A DNA stretch of 64,000 nucleotides, taken from assembly GCA_964477035.1 (NCBI GenBank), contig CAYZCW010000001.1, positions 62,001-126,000 of the forward strand. The letters run 5' to 3'. This DNA is from SLSG01 sp964477035. Its GTDB lineage: Bacteria; Bacteroidota; Bacteroidia; Bacteroidales; UBA7960. Below, one piece after another: positions 8,339-18,065 of this stretch. The notes under the pieces are model-generated. The model saw only the letters and a list, made by a program, of their open reading frames with translations, searched no databases and had not been told where the DNA came from. Position numbers and translations under genes: made by a program. Positions within the stretch are counted from its first letter, which is position 1, and every line of letters starts with the position of its first letter.

Positions 8339-9283
8339 ATGGAAAGAAACAAGAGCCTGTACCGGAAAACCCCTTCTGGTGGTGGCAGCAGAAAACAATC
8401 TTTCGTTGCACCGATCGTATTCCTCTCCCTGCTGGCCATTGTCCTGGCCGTGTCCGTCGGGCTGTTGCTGAGAAAAGCACTCACCCAGCAGGAGACCGTA
8501 CGCGTCACGATGCTTGAGAAAGACGCCCTGGGCTTGCAAAAGCAGGAGCTTGTTTTGAAACTGGATTCTCTGGACCGGGCTTATGACGACATGGCGGAGG
8601 CCAACACCCTTCTTGAGCAGGAGATCCGCGCCCAACAAGCCGAGATACGCCGCCTGAGAAACCTGGTGCAGCAGGCCGTGAGCCCCGAGGAACTTGCCCA
8701 TTGCGTGGAACAGATGGAGGCCATGGGCCGGGAAATGGCGTTGTTGTCAGACAGGATCCGGTTGCTGGAGGAGGAAAACCGCACATTGAGCGGGGAAAAC
8801 GTGCAGTTCAGATCGGCCCTTTCTCAGGCCACGGTTCTCCGCGATGAACTGCAGGAGGCCAACAGGGAAATGTCGGAGCAGATTGAAAGGGCCGGCCGCC
8901 TGGAGGTCGCCTCTGTTGAGGTGGTCCCGCTCAGGGAAACGCGCCGGGGAGACCGGGAAACAACCAGGGCAACCCGTGCCGGCAAATTGCGCATTTGTTT
9001 TGTTATCCGGGAGAACCAGCTCGCCCGGACTGGTGAACACGAATTTTATTTTCAAATCCTATGCCCTGACAATGAGGTCATGGGGCCACAGCCTCCTGTG
9101 ACCTTGCCGCTCAACGGGCAGGAAACAGCCATGTCATTCCAGGAAGCCATCCGGTACGGGAACCAGCAGCAGGAAACCTGCGTGGTTTTCAAACCGGAAG
9201 ATGGTTTTGAAAAGGGAACCTACCAGCTCCGTCTGTTTACAGCGGACAGGGAGCTGTGGCGCGGGCTGTTTGCATTAAACTGA
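8339..9283 (+). CDS. Membrane-anchored coiled-coil protein, paralogue 2
   Basis: Unrecognised 314-residue protein built like its upstream neighbour: basic N-terminus, one transmembrane helix (about residues 24-46), coiled coil (about 50-195), and a C-terminal domain starting LRICFVIRENQLARTG and ending YQLRLFTADRELWRG. The aligned C-terminal domains (KVCFTIAEN versus RICFVIREN; GIYLVSLYTDEVLLGE versus GTYQLRLFTADRELWRG) indicate a tandem duplication with strong divergence of the coil. It ends only 7 bp before pheT, so the pair and pheT are likely co-transcribed. A role in envelope structure is inference only. Confidence 0.8.
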   Translation: MERNKSLYRKTPSGGGSRKQSFVAPIVFLSLLAIVLAVSVGLLLRKALTQQETVRVTMLEKDALGLQKQELVLKLDSLDRAYDDMAEANTLLEQEIRAQQAEIRRLRNLVQQAVSPEELAHCVEQMEAMGREMALLSDRIRLLEEENRTLSGENVQFRSALSQATVLRDELQEANREMSEQIERAGRLEVASVEVVPLRETRRGDRETTRATRAGKLRICFVIRENQLARTGEHEFYFQILCPDNEVMGPQPPVTLPLNGQETAMSFQEAIRYGNQQQETCVVFKPEDGFEKGTYQLRLFTADRELWRGLFALN

Positions 9284-9290
9284 TCATTGT

Positions 9291-11756
9291 ATGATAGTTT
9301 CTTATCGTTGGTTGAAGGACCTTGCAGGGATTGAGCACGGTCCGGAAGAACTTGCCGTATTGTTGACAGACACCGGACTCGAGGTGGAAAGCCTCACCCG
9401 GTTCGAAAACGTGAGGGGGGGGCTCAGGGGCGTGGTCACCGGAGAGGTTATCTCCTGCGAGAAGCATCCGGATGCCGACCGCCTGACCCTTACAAGGGTC
9501 GATACGGGGCAGGGGGAGCCCCTGCCCATTGTGTGCGGGGCCCCCAATGTGCGCCCGGGACAAAAAGTCCTGGTGGCCAGGGTGGGTGCCACCCTCTACA
9601 CACCCGAAGGGGCGCTGGAGATCAAAAAGGCCAGGATCAGGGGGCAGGTGTCGGAGGGTATGATCTGTGCCGAGGACGAGCTGGGCCTGGGTCATTCTCA
9701 TGACGGCATCATGGTCCTGCCCGGTGATACGCCCGTCGGCATGCCGGCAAACGGCCTTTTCGAGGTGGTGGAGGACTGGGTTTTTGAGATCGGCCTGACT
9801 CCCAACAGGATTGATGCTGCATCCCACCTCGGGGTGGCGCGTGATATCCTGGCCGTGGTCAACCACAGGCAGGGAGCAGGGACCATGACACTGAAGCTGC
9901 CCGATGTAAGCCGGTTCGCCCCCGACAACCGGGACCGGGTCATACCCGTCTCTATCGAGGATCCCGCCGCCTGTCCGCGTTATTGCGGCCTGACTGTTTC
10001 CGGCCTGCGTGTGCAGGATTCGCCCTCCTGGCTGAAACACCGGCTGCAGGCAATCGGACTGAAACCGATTAACAACGTGGTGGACATCACCAACTTTGTC
10101 TTGCACGAACTCGGTCAGCCCCTCCATGCCTTCGATGCCGACCGGATCACGGGTGACCGGGTCATCGTCAGGAAGCCGCCCAAAGGCACGGCCTTTGAGA
10201 CGCTGGATGAAGACACCCTGGAGCTGAGCGGGGAAGACCTGATGATCTGCAATGAAGAGGAGCCCATGTGCATGGCCGGCATCCTGGGCGGCATCCATTC
10301 CGGGGTGACCGCCGCCACAACGAATATTTTCCTGGAGAGCGCCTGCTTCGATCCTGTGACCATCCGGCGCTCATCCAACCGGTATGGGATCAAGACCGAT
10401 GCCTCCTTCCGGTTTGAGCGCGGGGCCGACCCCAACATGGCCCCCGTGGCACTCAAGCGGGCCGCCTTGCTGATCAAAGAGGTTGCCGGAGGGAGGATCA
10501 GTTCGGACCTGGTGGATGTGTATCCTGTAAAAACGGAACCGGCACGGGTGACATACCGCTACGAACAGGCCGGCAGGCTGATGGGCAAAGCCATTCCGCC
10601 GGAACAGGTCAAGGGGATACTGCGGGACCTCGATTTCATCGTGCTGGAAGAGGATGAACAAGGGTTGCTGTTGCAGGTCCCCGCTTACCGTGTGGATGTT
10701 ACCAGGGAAGCGGATGTGGTCGAAGAGGTGCTTCGCATATACGGGTACAACGAGATCGGGATGCCCGGCAAACTGCATTCTTCGATCGTGCTTTCGCCCA
10801 AGCCGGACAAGGAGAAGTTGCAGAACATGGTGTCTGACATGCTGTCCGCCCAGGGTTTTTTCGAGATCATGAACAACTCCCTGGTCCCGGGAAGCCATTA
10901 TTCCCTGCCGGGGTTCGATCCGGACCGTTCGGTGGGTATTTTGAACCCTTTGAGCCAGGACCTGGGGGTGTTGCGGCAGGATCTGGTGTTCGGGGGTCTG
11001 GAGGTCATCGCATTCAACCAGAACCGCCGGTGGCTGGACATGAAACTCTATGAGTTTGGCAATATCTATCAGGTGCTTGCTGCCGGAGGTACGACCAACA
11101 TGGGACTGGAAAGATACCGGGAACGGGCCATGCTGGATTTGTGGGTGACCGGACGCAAGCGGCCGGAAACCTGGAATGCCCCGGACGGCCTGGTGGATTT
11201 CTTCGACCTGAAAAGTGCCGTCCACAACGTGTTTCAACGGCTGGGCCTTGGGCTGGACAAAATGGAAGAAACGGTACAGAAGGACAAGGCGCCCTATGAT
11301 TACCGGCTGAAATTTTCCCTGGAAGGGGAAACCCTGGCCAGGGCGGGCCTGCTCTCACCGGCCATACAAAAGCACTTCGACCTGCGCAATCCGGTGTATC
11401 ATGCCAGCTTTGAGTGGGAAAGACTCATGGCCCTTGCATCCAGGCAGGATCTGAGGTATGCGGAAGTGCCCCGGTTTCCCGAAGTCAGGCGCGACCTGGC
11501 CCTGCTGGTCAACAGGGAAGTTTCATTCGGAGCCATTGAAAAACTGGCGTACCTCACCGGCGGCCAATTGCTCAGGCAGGTAAAGCTGTTCGATGTGTAC
11601 GAGGATGAAAGCAAACTGGGCGCCGGCAAGAAATCCTATGCCGTGAGCTTTGTTTTGCAGGATTGGCAAAAAACCTTGACTGACAAAGAGATAGACAAGG
11701 TAATGCAGGGGCTGTCAAGGACTTTCACCCGGGAGCTGAAGGCAGAAATCCGGTAG
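9291..11756 (+). CDS. pheT: Phenylalanine--tRNA ligase beta subunit
   Basis: The 821-residue beta chain of the alpha2beta2 PheRS; it recognises tRNA-Phe and edits mischarged Tyr. Order: N-terminal B1 segment starting MIVSYRWLKDLAGIE; an OB-fold tRNA-binding domain (about 40-150, including CEKHPDADRLTLTRVDTG); B3/B4 editing region with PINNVVDITNFVLHELGQPLHAFD; B5; catalytic-like core (GYNEIG); and a C-terminal ferredoxin-like anticodon-binding domain (FPEVRRDLALLVNREVSFG). Length is normal. The alpha subunit gene pheS is not in the window, which is common in Bacteroidota. Confidence 0.97.
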   Translation: MIVSYRWLKDLAGIEHGPEELAVLLTDTGLEVESLTRFENVRGGLRGVVTGEVISCEKHPDADRLTLTRVDTGQGEPLPIVCGAPNVRPGQKVLVARVGATLYTPEGALEIKKARIRGQVSEGMICAEDELGLGHSHDGIMVLPGDTPVGMPANGLFEVVEDWVFEIGLTPNRIDAASHLGVARDILAVVNHRQGAGTMTLKLPDVSRFAPDNRDRVIPVSIEDPAACPRYCGLTVSGLRVQDSPSWLKHRLQAIGLKPINNVVDITNFVLHELGQPLHAFDADRITGDRVIVRKPPKGTAFETLDEDTLELSGEDLMICNEEEPMCMAGILGGIHSGVTAATTNIFLESACFDPVTIRRSSNRYGIKTDASFRFERGADPNMAPVALKRAALLIKEVAGGRISSDLVDVYPVKTEPARVTYRYEQAGRLMGKAIPPEQVKGILRDLDFIVLEEDEQGLLLQVPAYRVDVTREADVVEEVLRIYGYNEIGMPGKLHSSIVLSPKPDKEKLQNMVSDMLSAQGFFEIMNNSLVPGSHYSLPGFDPDRSVGILNPLSQDLGVLRQDLVFGGLEVIAFNQNRRWLDMKLYEFGNIYQVLAAGGTTNMGLERYRERAMLDLWVTGRKRPETWNAPDGLVDFFDLKSAVHNVFQRLGLGLDKMEETVQKDKAPYDYRLKFSLEGETLARAGLLSPAIQKHFDLRNPVYHASFEWERLMALASRQDLRYAEVPRFPEVRRDLALLVNREVSFGAIEKLAYLTGGQLLRQVKLFDVYEDESKLGAGKKSYAVSFVLQDWQKTLTDKEIDKVMQGLSRTFTRELKAEIR

Positions 11757-11770
11757 AACCCAACCCTTGA

Positions 11771-11815
11771 CAGCCGCGGTGATCCCTCCCCTTATGGGGG
11801 CTGCGGAACCTTTTT
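11771..11815 (+). terminator. Possible rho-independent terminator after pheT
   Basis: An imperfect hairpin built on CAGCC...GGCTG with an inner CCCC-TTAT-GGGG is followed within 8 bp by TTTTT. It lies between the convergent ends of pheT and the exported unknown protein. Confidence 0.4.
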
Positions 11816-11822
11816 CTGCTGG

Positions 11823-12569
11823 TTATTTCAGGCTGCCCAGGTAGTCCGCCAGTTTCTTCATATCGGCGGGGCTGGAAAAGTCGGTGTTCATCTCGGCCAG
11901 GAAGTCACGAATCTCCCTGCGGTATTCCGGGAAGGCGCTGAGCAACTGCCTGCGGTTGGCCACCTGGTGGTCCCCCTCTTTGTTTCGGAAGATAAAGGAA
12001 GACTCATAACGGACATTCACCTCCATGGGATCCCGGTCCGGGTTGTCCAGCACGTAAAAACGGCCTCCGCCGGTGCGATCGTTGGACATATCCACCGAAC
12101 TGAAGCGGGTCACCGCAGAAGTACGGGTGGGTTGTCCGTAGGCACCGGGAATCAGGATTTCGGCCCGGACACGCAGGGTGTGCCTTTGTGCCAGGCTGAC
12201 CCCGGGATGCTTTGCCAGGCGTTCGGTGAGGCCAACCTCAGGAAAGCCAACCAGGACGGTTCCGTTCTCGAAGACCACGGAGTCTGCCGGGGTGACCACC
12301 ACCAGTTCCTCCCCGCGGCGGTTGACAGACACCAGGGCATTTAAAAGCATGTTATAGTTGAAGTTTCCTGTGGAAGTCACACCTCCCCTTGCATAGATCG
12401 TGCCGGGCTGGTATTCGGGAAACAGGTTCTGCTGTTCCACCGGAACATGTTCCACGAGGTTGATCTGCTGGTTTCTGAATTCGAAGATCTGGTTGTAGGA
12501 ACGCTGTCCGAAGGATCCCAGTGATAGGAAGAGAATCAGGATCAGGCCGGGGATGGATTTGCTGTGCAT
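11823..12569 (-). CDS. Exported protein of unknown function
   Basis: I do not recognise this 248-residue protein. It has a signal peptide (SIPGLILILFLSLGSFGQ, no lipobox cysteine), so it should be periplasmic or secreted. The body is predicted mostly beta (for example IYARGGVTSTGNFNYNMLL and FENGTVLVGFPEVGL). It ends with a helical stretch of about 45 residues (LLSAFPEYRREIRDFLAEMN and KKLADYLGSL). It lacks a T9SS C-terminal sorting domain. It sits 38 bp downstream of the C25 peptidase gene on the same strand and may be co-transcribed with it. Function cannot be assigned. Confidence 0.72.
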   Translation of the reverse strand: MHSKSIPGLILILFLSLGSFGQRSYNQIFEFRNQQINLVEHVPVEQQNLFPEYQPGTIYARGGVTSTGNFNYNMLLNALVSVNRRGEELVVVTPADSVVFENGTVLVGFPEVGLTERLAKHPGVSLAQRHTLRVRAEILIPGAYGQPTRTSAVTRFSSVDMSNDRTGGGRFYVLDNPDRDPMEVNVRYESSFIFRNKEGDHQVANRRQLLSAFPEYRREIRDFLAEMNTDFSSPADMKKLADYLGSLK

Positions 12570-12607
12570 ATTGTTTGGTTGTTTAAAAGTTTGCGGCGAT
12601 TTGCCGG

Positions 12608-15600
12608 CTAATATACAATGATTTTTTTAATGTGATTCCACCCTCCCGACTCGGCACGCAAATAGTAGATGCCGGGTGCAAAACCGCTTAAGTCCATGGT
12701 CAGAACGCTGCTTTCCCCCACCGGAACCAGTTTCTCTTCAACAAGAATCATGCCCTGGTAGTTCAGCAGGCGCAGGACGGCTTCATCCGGGCCGGGAAGG
12801 GTCAGGAGGATCCGGATCATATCCCTGGCTGGGTTGGGCCGGACAGACAGGCCAGGCCGCCGCTCCGGTTCCTTAACGGAGGTGTTTTCGGGGTCCAGGC
12901 TGACAAAGACGTCCTTGCTTTCATCCTGAAGCGTAAACGTGCCGTGATGGTCGAAGAAATCCTCCCGGCTCACCACATAGGCAAAAGTTCCCGGCAACAG
13001 GTTCTTGATTTCGTAGACCCCCTGATCGTATTGTCTGCCGTCCAGGGTGATCTGTGCATCATGAATGGGGTTGCCAAAATGGTCTGAGACATGAAAGCGG
13101 ACTTCAAACAGCTCGGACAGAATCACCTCGATGCTTTTGGACTGGTTTTCCAGCGTGAAAGTGCCTTCTTTGAGCAGGAGGTCCCCGTTGGAAACCACCC
13201 GGTAGGTGTAAACCCCGGGATAAAGGGATGTGGCCACCCTGCCGGCGGGATCCGGCGTCAGCATCAGGGAGCCAATGCGCAGCCCGATGTCCGGAACCGG
13301 TTCTCTGTCCCCGTTCATGATCAGGAACTCCGCCTCCTGCTGCCGGGGTGGCTCCGGCTGCCGGAAACCCAGAACAAGGTTGGGGCGGATGTCGGAAGAA
13401 CCATTATAGGATGGGACGGCAACCAGGTCGCTGTATCCGTAGGATACCATTCTTTTCTGCATGGGCGAACTGGCCACCCTGAAGTGGGGGGAGGTCCAGT
13501 CGGGCAACATGCCCCACAGCACCTCGATGATGAGGTTGCCGGAGCCGCTGTAAACAAAATCTGACAGATCCCAGAAGTGCCATCCTGTCCTGGCCGGCAT
13601 CTGGTATTGTGCCGCATAAAACACCTCAGTGGCCTCACTCATGTTGACAAATCCGGACGGAAGCTCGTTCAGGCCGGTGGGCATGATGCGGATCCTGAAA
13701 TTGGGAAAACGGTTTTGCTGGGTGGTTGTCTGCAGGATATGAAAGCCGAGCCTGGAAATGGTTTTGGAGCCGGGACCGATCTCGCTTTCAAGATAGAGCA
13801 TCTGGGTGCGGTTGGCCCTGTATAGATTGTAGAACGGGTAGTGGATCGACAGGATGTCTTCATGGCCCATGGTGACATCAGGCGCTTGTCCGATCATCAG
13901 GGAGGTGTCGGCCACGGCCACGTGGCCGTCCTGGGCGACAACCTGAAGTGGTATGCGAAGCCCCTGGGGGGCCGAAGGATGGATGCTGATCGGAAAGTGG
14001 GCCTGGCTGCTGCCTCCCGGATTCATGGCGGGCAGGGTCACTTCTTCCTGGGAAATACCCAGGTAGGGGGAGCTGGCTGCCAGCCGGACCCTGGGCGAGG
14101 TGGCCCGTGCCTCTCCACGATTGGCGATGCTGAAACCGGCCCAGGCATCCATGCCCGGGTCGAGACGTCCCAGCGGTGCCTGTCCCGGGGAAGTGCTCAG
14201 GGCATAGTTTTTATTGATGGAAAACACGGGGGCATAAGCCGGAAGGACCAGGGAGGAGGTCCATGTATCCGCACCGCCCTTCAGCGTCATGTGGAGCCTT
14301 GCCCTGTGCTGGTTGGGAATGTTTTCCCTGACCCGCATCGTAAAGGCCTTACTGACAATGGCGGTGCTGCCTGCCAGGGTGGTACCCAACCCTTCGAAAA
14401 CGACCCCGTGCTCTCCGTTGACCATGCTGATAAAGGGGTCTGTGCTTTCCAGCCAGGCGGTCACAGGACCCACCGAATCGGTTCCGATGTTCCGCAGGCG
14501 CACATCCAGGCTGATCACCTCCCCGTAGTCGGCCCTTTGGTTGTTGTTGCCAGCCGGGTCGTTCACCTGGTGCTGGTCGACCACCACGAAGGGTCCCTCA
14601 ATGGATGTGACGGACACATCCTGGATGTAGGGGATGGTCTGCGGCCGGGTCACCACGATTCTTGCCGTGCCTCCTTCGGGCATGGGTTGGATGGGGACTG
14701 TCGCACGTCCGTCCTGGCCGGTAAAAGCCGCCCCATGTAATACCCCGTTGCGGGAAATGCCGATATAGGAACCGGGCATGGCGTCCACGATGAACCGGTC
14801 TGCTCCCGCGGGGACAAAGGGCAGGTGCTCCACCACGTTGGGAACCGCTTCCGTAAGGTATATCTGAGTGGATGGATCCCCGAAGGTGTGGTAACCCTGC
14901 CAGTACCACAGGATGTTCGACTGTGACTCAAATCCCTGAAGGTGGGCCCGGGTAATGGCCAGGTTGCCTGCCATCTTGATGGCAGCCACCGGGAAATACT
15001 GGTTGGCAAACAAGGCATCGACCGCTCCCTCGGATGTTTCGGAAACGCTTGGCACATACCCTGCGTTGTTGCCCTGAATAGGGAAGGCGCCGACCGACCA
15101 GTAAAAGTCTTCAAACCAGTGGGTGTCGGGGGCGGACCCAATGTACGCCACGGCCCCGGCCTTTTCGGCCCGCATCCAGGCTTCGGCAATGCTTTCCGGT
15201 TGGCTGAACAGGCCGCTCTGGCAGCAGTTCCCTATCACGAGCGGGTACTGTCCGTTGTTGCCCAGGGCGTGGACACCGGATACGGTGAGATTGGGGCTCG
15301 ACCAGGTCGTGGCCGTGCAATGCCCGGAAAAATTCAGGAAGCCGACAGAGACTTTTGAGCGGTCATAAAGGCCCTCATAACTTGTCAGGTAGGTGTTGAC
15401 CTGTTCATAGCCGCGGCTGGCGTTGAAGTAATTGCGGCTGGCGTATTTCATGGTCGGCTGCAGGATGGCCTGCCCCCAGGTAAAGTCGTTGCCGGCGATC
15501 AGGGTGGCCTGGTTCAGAAATGAGGGGTCTGTGAAAGCATATTGCTGGTAGGCGATGATTTTCTCAATCTGGTTCTGGAGCTCGCGGGGGGTGCGCGCCG

Positions 15601-16693
15601 ACAAACGGCCGTAATACATCTCCGGAAAGTAGTCGCCGTCGACCGATCCATAGTACAGGTCGCTGGGCTTCCCGGAGGCGCTGCCGCTGGGCACCGAGGG
15701 AGGCAGCTTGTCCGGGTCGCCGACCAGGACCACGAAGGTGGGTGCCGGATCGTCCGGGGTCCCTGCCTGGTATTGCTGCCGGACGTATTGCCTGATGGCG
15801 GTGGCGGTGTTGCCGATGACATGGGTATATGCTTCGGTTACGGCAAAGCCCTTCTGCGTCTGCCACTCCACGAACGGACGCAGCGTTTGCTGAAAATCCG
15901 GGTGGGAAATGATCAGCATCTTCACCGGCTGTTGAAGCAGGTCCGGATAGTTTTTAAGGGCCGGATCATGGCTGGCCGGATTGAGCAGCTTGCTGGACAG
16001 TCCCTCGAAATAGGGAGAATAGGTCGATGCCTTGATGTGGTCGGACAATACCCGGTCGGACCGGTCGTAACGGATGGAGACCTCCAGTTCACTGACCATT
16101 CGGATTCGCTGTTGCACCGGGTTGTACTCCATGGGAACCACCGAAAGGCGTGCGATCCTCCTGTCCCGCATGACCCCGAGGACCTCCACGCCGGCGAGCT
16201 CGTGCCGGATGAATTCATCCCGTTCGTACTGGTCCACCGACAGGAGCAGGGGGGGTGGCTCTTCCGTTTCCCGTTTCAGGGCAGAAGGCTGGGCCGGGTA
16301 GAGGGGATGGGCGACCCCAAGTTCCGCCAGGGAATACTCCTGCATGGTGATGCGCAGGACTTCCACGCGGACCTCTGCCCCGAAAGGCACCTCCAGCAAA
16401 AAGTTGCTGGCGGGCAGGCGGGGACTGCCGGGCTCACCCACCCAGTAAGCGTCCTCCAGGACAGGCTCGGAGAAGATGCCGTGGCTGGTTTTGATTTCCT
16501 GAAAGACAAGCGGTCCATAACGCAACCTGATGGTTGTCCCCGAAGCGTCATCGGATACCAGCTCCACCTTGTTTCCGCCGGCAGGGGCTCCGTCCCGGAG
16601 GCCTTCCGCCCGGGCAGGAAACAGTGCCAGCAGCAGCCCAAGGGCCAGCAGGCCGGCCGGTACGCCAGATGAAGCAGTGAATGGGTTCTTCAT
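12608..16693 (-). CDS. Gingipain-like C25 family cysteine peptidase with T9SS type A sorting domain
   Basis: A secreted protease of 1361 residues. The ATG at 16693 follows GAAAGGA and begins a signal peptide (MKNPFTASSGVPAGLLALGL). A propeptide-like beta region (about 40-250) precedes the C25 catalytic domain (about 255-640). The likely catalytic His is His458 in NFSGHC, and the likely nucleophile is Cys491 in NCCQSGLF, the C-x-x-G-x-F pattern of gingipains. Ig-like/CARDB-type and carboxypeptidase-regulatory-like repeats follow. The end, VRPNPARDMIRI then APGIYYLRAESG and a basic KKIIVY tail, is a T9SS sorting domain. The cognate secretion machine is encoded 6-12 kb downstream in this window. 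Confidence 0.92.
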   Translation of the reverse strand: MKNPFTASSGVPAGLLALGLLLALFPARAEGLRDGAPAGGNKVELVSDDASGTTIRLRYGPLVFQEIKTSHGIFSEPVLEDAYWVGEPGSPRLPASNFLLEVPFGAEVRVEVLRITMQEYSLAELGVAHPLYPAQPSALKRETEEPPPLLLSVDQYERDEFIRHELAGVEVLGVMRDRRIARLSVVPMEYNPVQQRIRMVSELEVSIRYDRSDRVLSDHIKASTYSPYFEGLSSKLLNPASHDPALKNYPDLLQQPVKMLIISHPDFQQTLRPFVEWQTQKGFAVTEAYTHVIGNTATAIRQYVRQQYQAGTPDDPAPTFVVLVGDPDKLPPSVPSGSASGKPSDLYYGSVDGDYFPEMYYGRLSARTPRELQNQIEKIIAYQQYAFTDPSFLNQATLIAGNDFTWGQAILQPTMKYASRNYFNASRGYEQVNTYLTSYEGLYDRSKVSVGFLNFSGHCTATTWSSPNLTVSGVHALGNNGQYPLVIGNCCQSGLFSQPESIAEAWMRAEKAGAVAYIGSAPDTHWFEDFYWSVGAFPIQGNNAGYVPSVSETSEGAVDALFANQYFPVAAIKMAGNLAITRAHLQGFESQSNILWYWQGYHTFGDPSTQIYLTEAVPNVVEHLPFVPAGADRFIVDAMPGSYIGISRNGVLHGAAFTGQDGRATVPIQPMPEGGTARIVVTRPQTIPYIQDVSVTSIEGPFVVVDQHQVNDPAGNNNQRADYGEVISLDVRLRNIGTDSVGPVTAWLESTDPFISMVNGEHGVVFEGLGTTLAGSTAIVSKAFTMRVRENIPNQHRARLHMTLKGGADTWTSSLVLPAYAPVFSINKNYALSTSPGQAPLGRLDPGMDAWAGFSIANRGEARATSPRVRLAASSPYLGISQEEVTLPAMNPGGSSQAHFPISIHPSAPQGLRIPLQVVAQDGHVAVADTSLMIGQAPDVTMGHEDILSIHYPFYNLYRANRTQMLYLESEIGPGSKTISRLGFHILQTTTQQNRFPNFRIRIMPTGLNELPSGFVNMSEATEVFYAAQYQMPARTGWHFWDLSDFVYSGSGNLIIEVLWGMLPDWTSPHFRVASSPMQKRMVSYGYSDLVAVPSYNGSSDIRPNLVLGFRQPEPPRQQEAEFLIMNGDREPVPDIGLRIGSLMLTPDPAGRVATSLYPGVYTYRVVSNGDLLLKEGTFTLENQSKSIEVILSELFEVRFHVSDHFGNPIHDAQITLDGRQYDQGVYEIKNLLPGTFAYVVSREDFFDHHGTFTLQDESKDVFVSLDPENTSVKEPERRPGLSVRPNPARDMIRILLTLPGPDEAVLRLLNYQGMILVEEKLVPVGESSVLTMDLSGFAPGIYYLRAESGGWNHIKKIIVY

Positions 16694-16737
16694 TCCTTTC
16701 GATCGATCGCGTTGGGTTTTCTTTGTTGCGTAAAGAG

Positions 16738-16769
16738 TAAATTTAATAAAAAGCCGGTTTTTTGACAAA
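16738..16769 (-). promoter_or_regulatory. Promoter of the C25 peptidase gene
   Basis: On the minus strand TTTG (16769-16766), 20 bp, then TAAATTTA (16745-16738), close to the Bacteroidota TTTG-N19-21-TAnnTTTG pattern. It lies 44 bp before the ATG. Confidence 0.6.
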
Positions 16770-16825
16770 TGATTCCCTTTTGGGGTGTATGGACCTGTCT
16801 GGTTTCCGCATGTCCTCAATGTGGA

Positions 16826-18055
16826 TTAGCCCGGTTTCTCCAGCTTTTCGGAAATTTTTCTTAAGGGGAGTATATTGGCCACCAACCCGATGCTAAAGAC
16901 GGTCACCGCCACCAGGATAAAATCCCAGGTCTGCACGGCCACCGGGTAGGAGTCGATGATGAAATTGCCTTCCGCCTGTATCCCGACCAGCCCGAAACGC
17001 ATCTGAAGCCAGCAAATGAGGCCACCGAGGGCAATGCCGCCCACCGCCCCGGCCAGGCTGATCATCATGCCTTCAAGCAGGAACACCCTGCGGATGGTTT
17101 TCCGGGAGGCGCCCAGGCTGCGCAAGGTGTGTATGTCGCCTTGTTTCTCAATGACCAGCATGGTGAGGGAGCCCACCACATTGAAGGTGGCAATGATCAG
17201 GATGAATGTGAGTATGAAGAAGATGACCCACTTCTCTGACCGCATGATCTTGTACAGCAGTTCCTGCTGCTGAAAACGGTTCTTTACCACGAACTGCGGT
17301 CCGGCCATTGCTTCCAGGTCACGCTGGACCCTGGATGGGTTGGCTTGTGGCTCCAGCCGGATGGCCAGGGAGCTGACTTCGTCTCCATGGTTCAGCAGCC
17401 GTCTTGCCAGCCGCAAGGGGACCAGCACGTACTCCATATCGTACTCCGACTGCATGCCGAAGGTGCCGCTGGCATAGTGCGTGGAGGCATTGAAGGCGTC
17501 GGCGGGCTGGAGGCTGATGCTGCGGCCTCTTCTGGGTACGTATATCGTCAGGGGATTCAGAAAATCGTGAATGCCGGCCCCCAGTATATGGGCCACGCCG
17601 TGTCCCATGACAAAAAAGTCGGTGGCCCCGTCCTCCAGCAGGTACTCCCCTTCGATGAGCAGGGTGTCGATGCCTGTGATGTCCCGGTAGGCGGAAGAGA
17701 CCCCCCGCATGCGAACCAGGTGCTGGCGGTCCCGGTAGGTCAGCAGGGCCGCCTCCTCCAGCACTTCCCCCACCTGTGCCACGCCGGGCATCTGTTGCAG
17801 TTCCTCCAGCGGAATGTCCGTGGATGAAAAGGTTTTACCTTCCCGCAGAGACACCTCCATATCCGGGTTGAACGCATTGAACTGGGAGAGGATCAGCTTC
17901 TCAAAACCGTTGAACACCGAAAGCACCACCACCAGGGCCATGGTGCCCACCATCACCCCGATGACCGACACCAGGGTGATGATGTTGATGGCATGGTGCG
18001 ATTTTTTAGCGAACAGGTACCGCCGGGCGATGTATAGTGGAAAGGGCGTCTGCAT
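16826..18055 (-). CDS. FtsX/LolC-E family ABC transporter permease (lipoprotein-releasing type)
   Basis: A 409-residue inner-membrane permease of the MacB/LolCE family, expected to extract lipoproteins from the inner membrane with a LolD-like ATPase. It starts FPLYIARRYLFAKKSHHAIN. One TM helix (about 25-50) is followed by a large periplasmic domain (about 55-270), then three C-terminal helices with the GASRKTIRRVFLLEGMMI signature of FtsX-like domains. No ATPase gene is adjacent. It is 10 bp downstream of the methyltransferase gene and within the same minus-strand run as rbfA. Confidence 0.88.
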   Translation of the reverse strand: MQTPFPLYIARRYLFAKKSHHAINIITLVSVIGVMVGTMALVVVLSVFNGFEKLILSQFNAFNPDMEVSLREGKTFSSTDIPLEELQQMPGVAQVGEVLEEAALLTYRDRQHLVRMRGVSSAYRDITGIDTLLIEGEYLLEDGATDFFVMGHGVAHILGAGIHDFLNPLTIYVPRRGRSISLQPADAFNASTHYASGTFGMQSEYDMEYVLVPLRLARRLLNHGDEVSSLAIRLEPQANPSRVQRDLEAMAGPQFVVKNRFQQQELLYKIMRSEKWVIFFILTFILIIATFNVVGSLTMLVIEKQGDIHTLRSLGASRKTIRRVFLLEGMMISLAGAVGGIALGGLICWLQMRFGLVGIQAEGNFIIDSYPVAVQTWDFILVAVTVFSIGLVANILPLRKISEKLEKPG

Positions 18056-18065
18056 AGGGGTTTTG

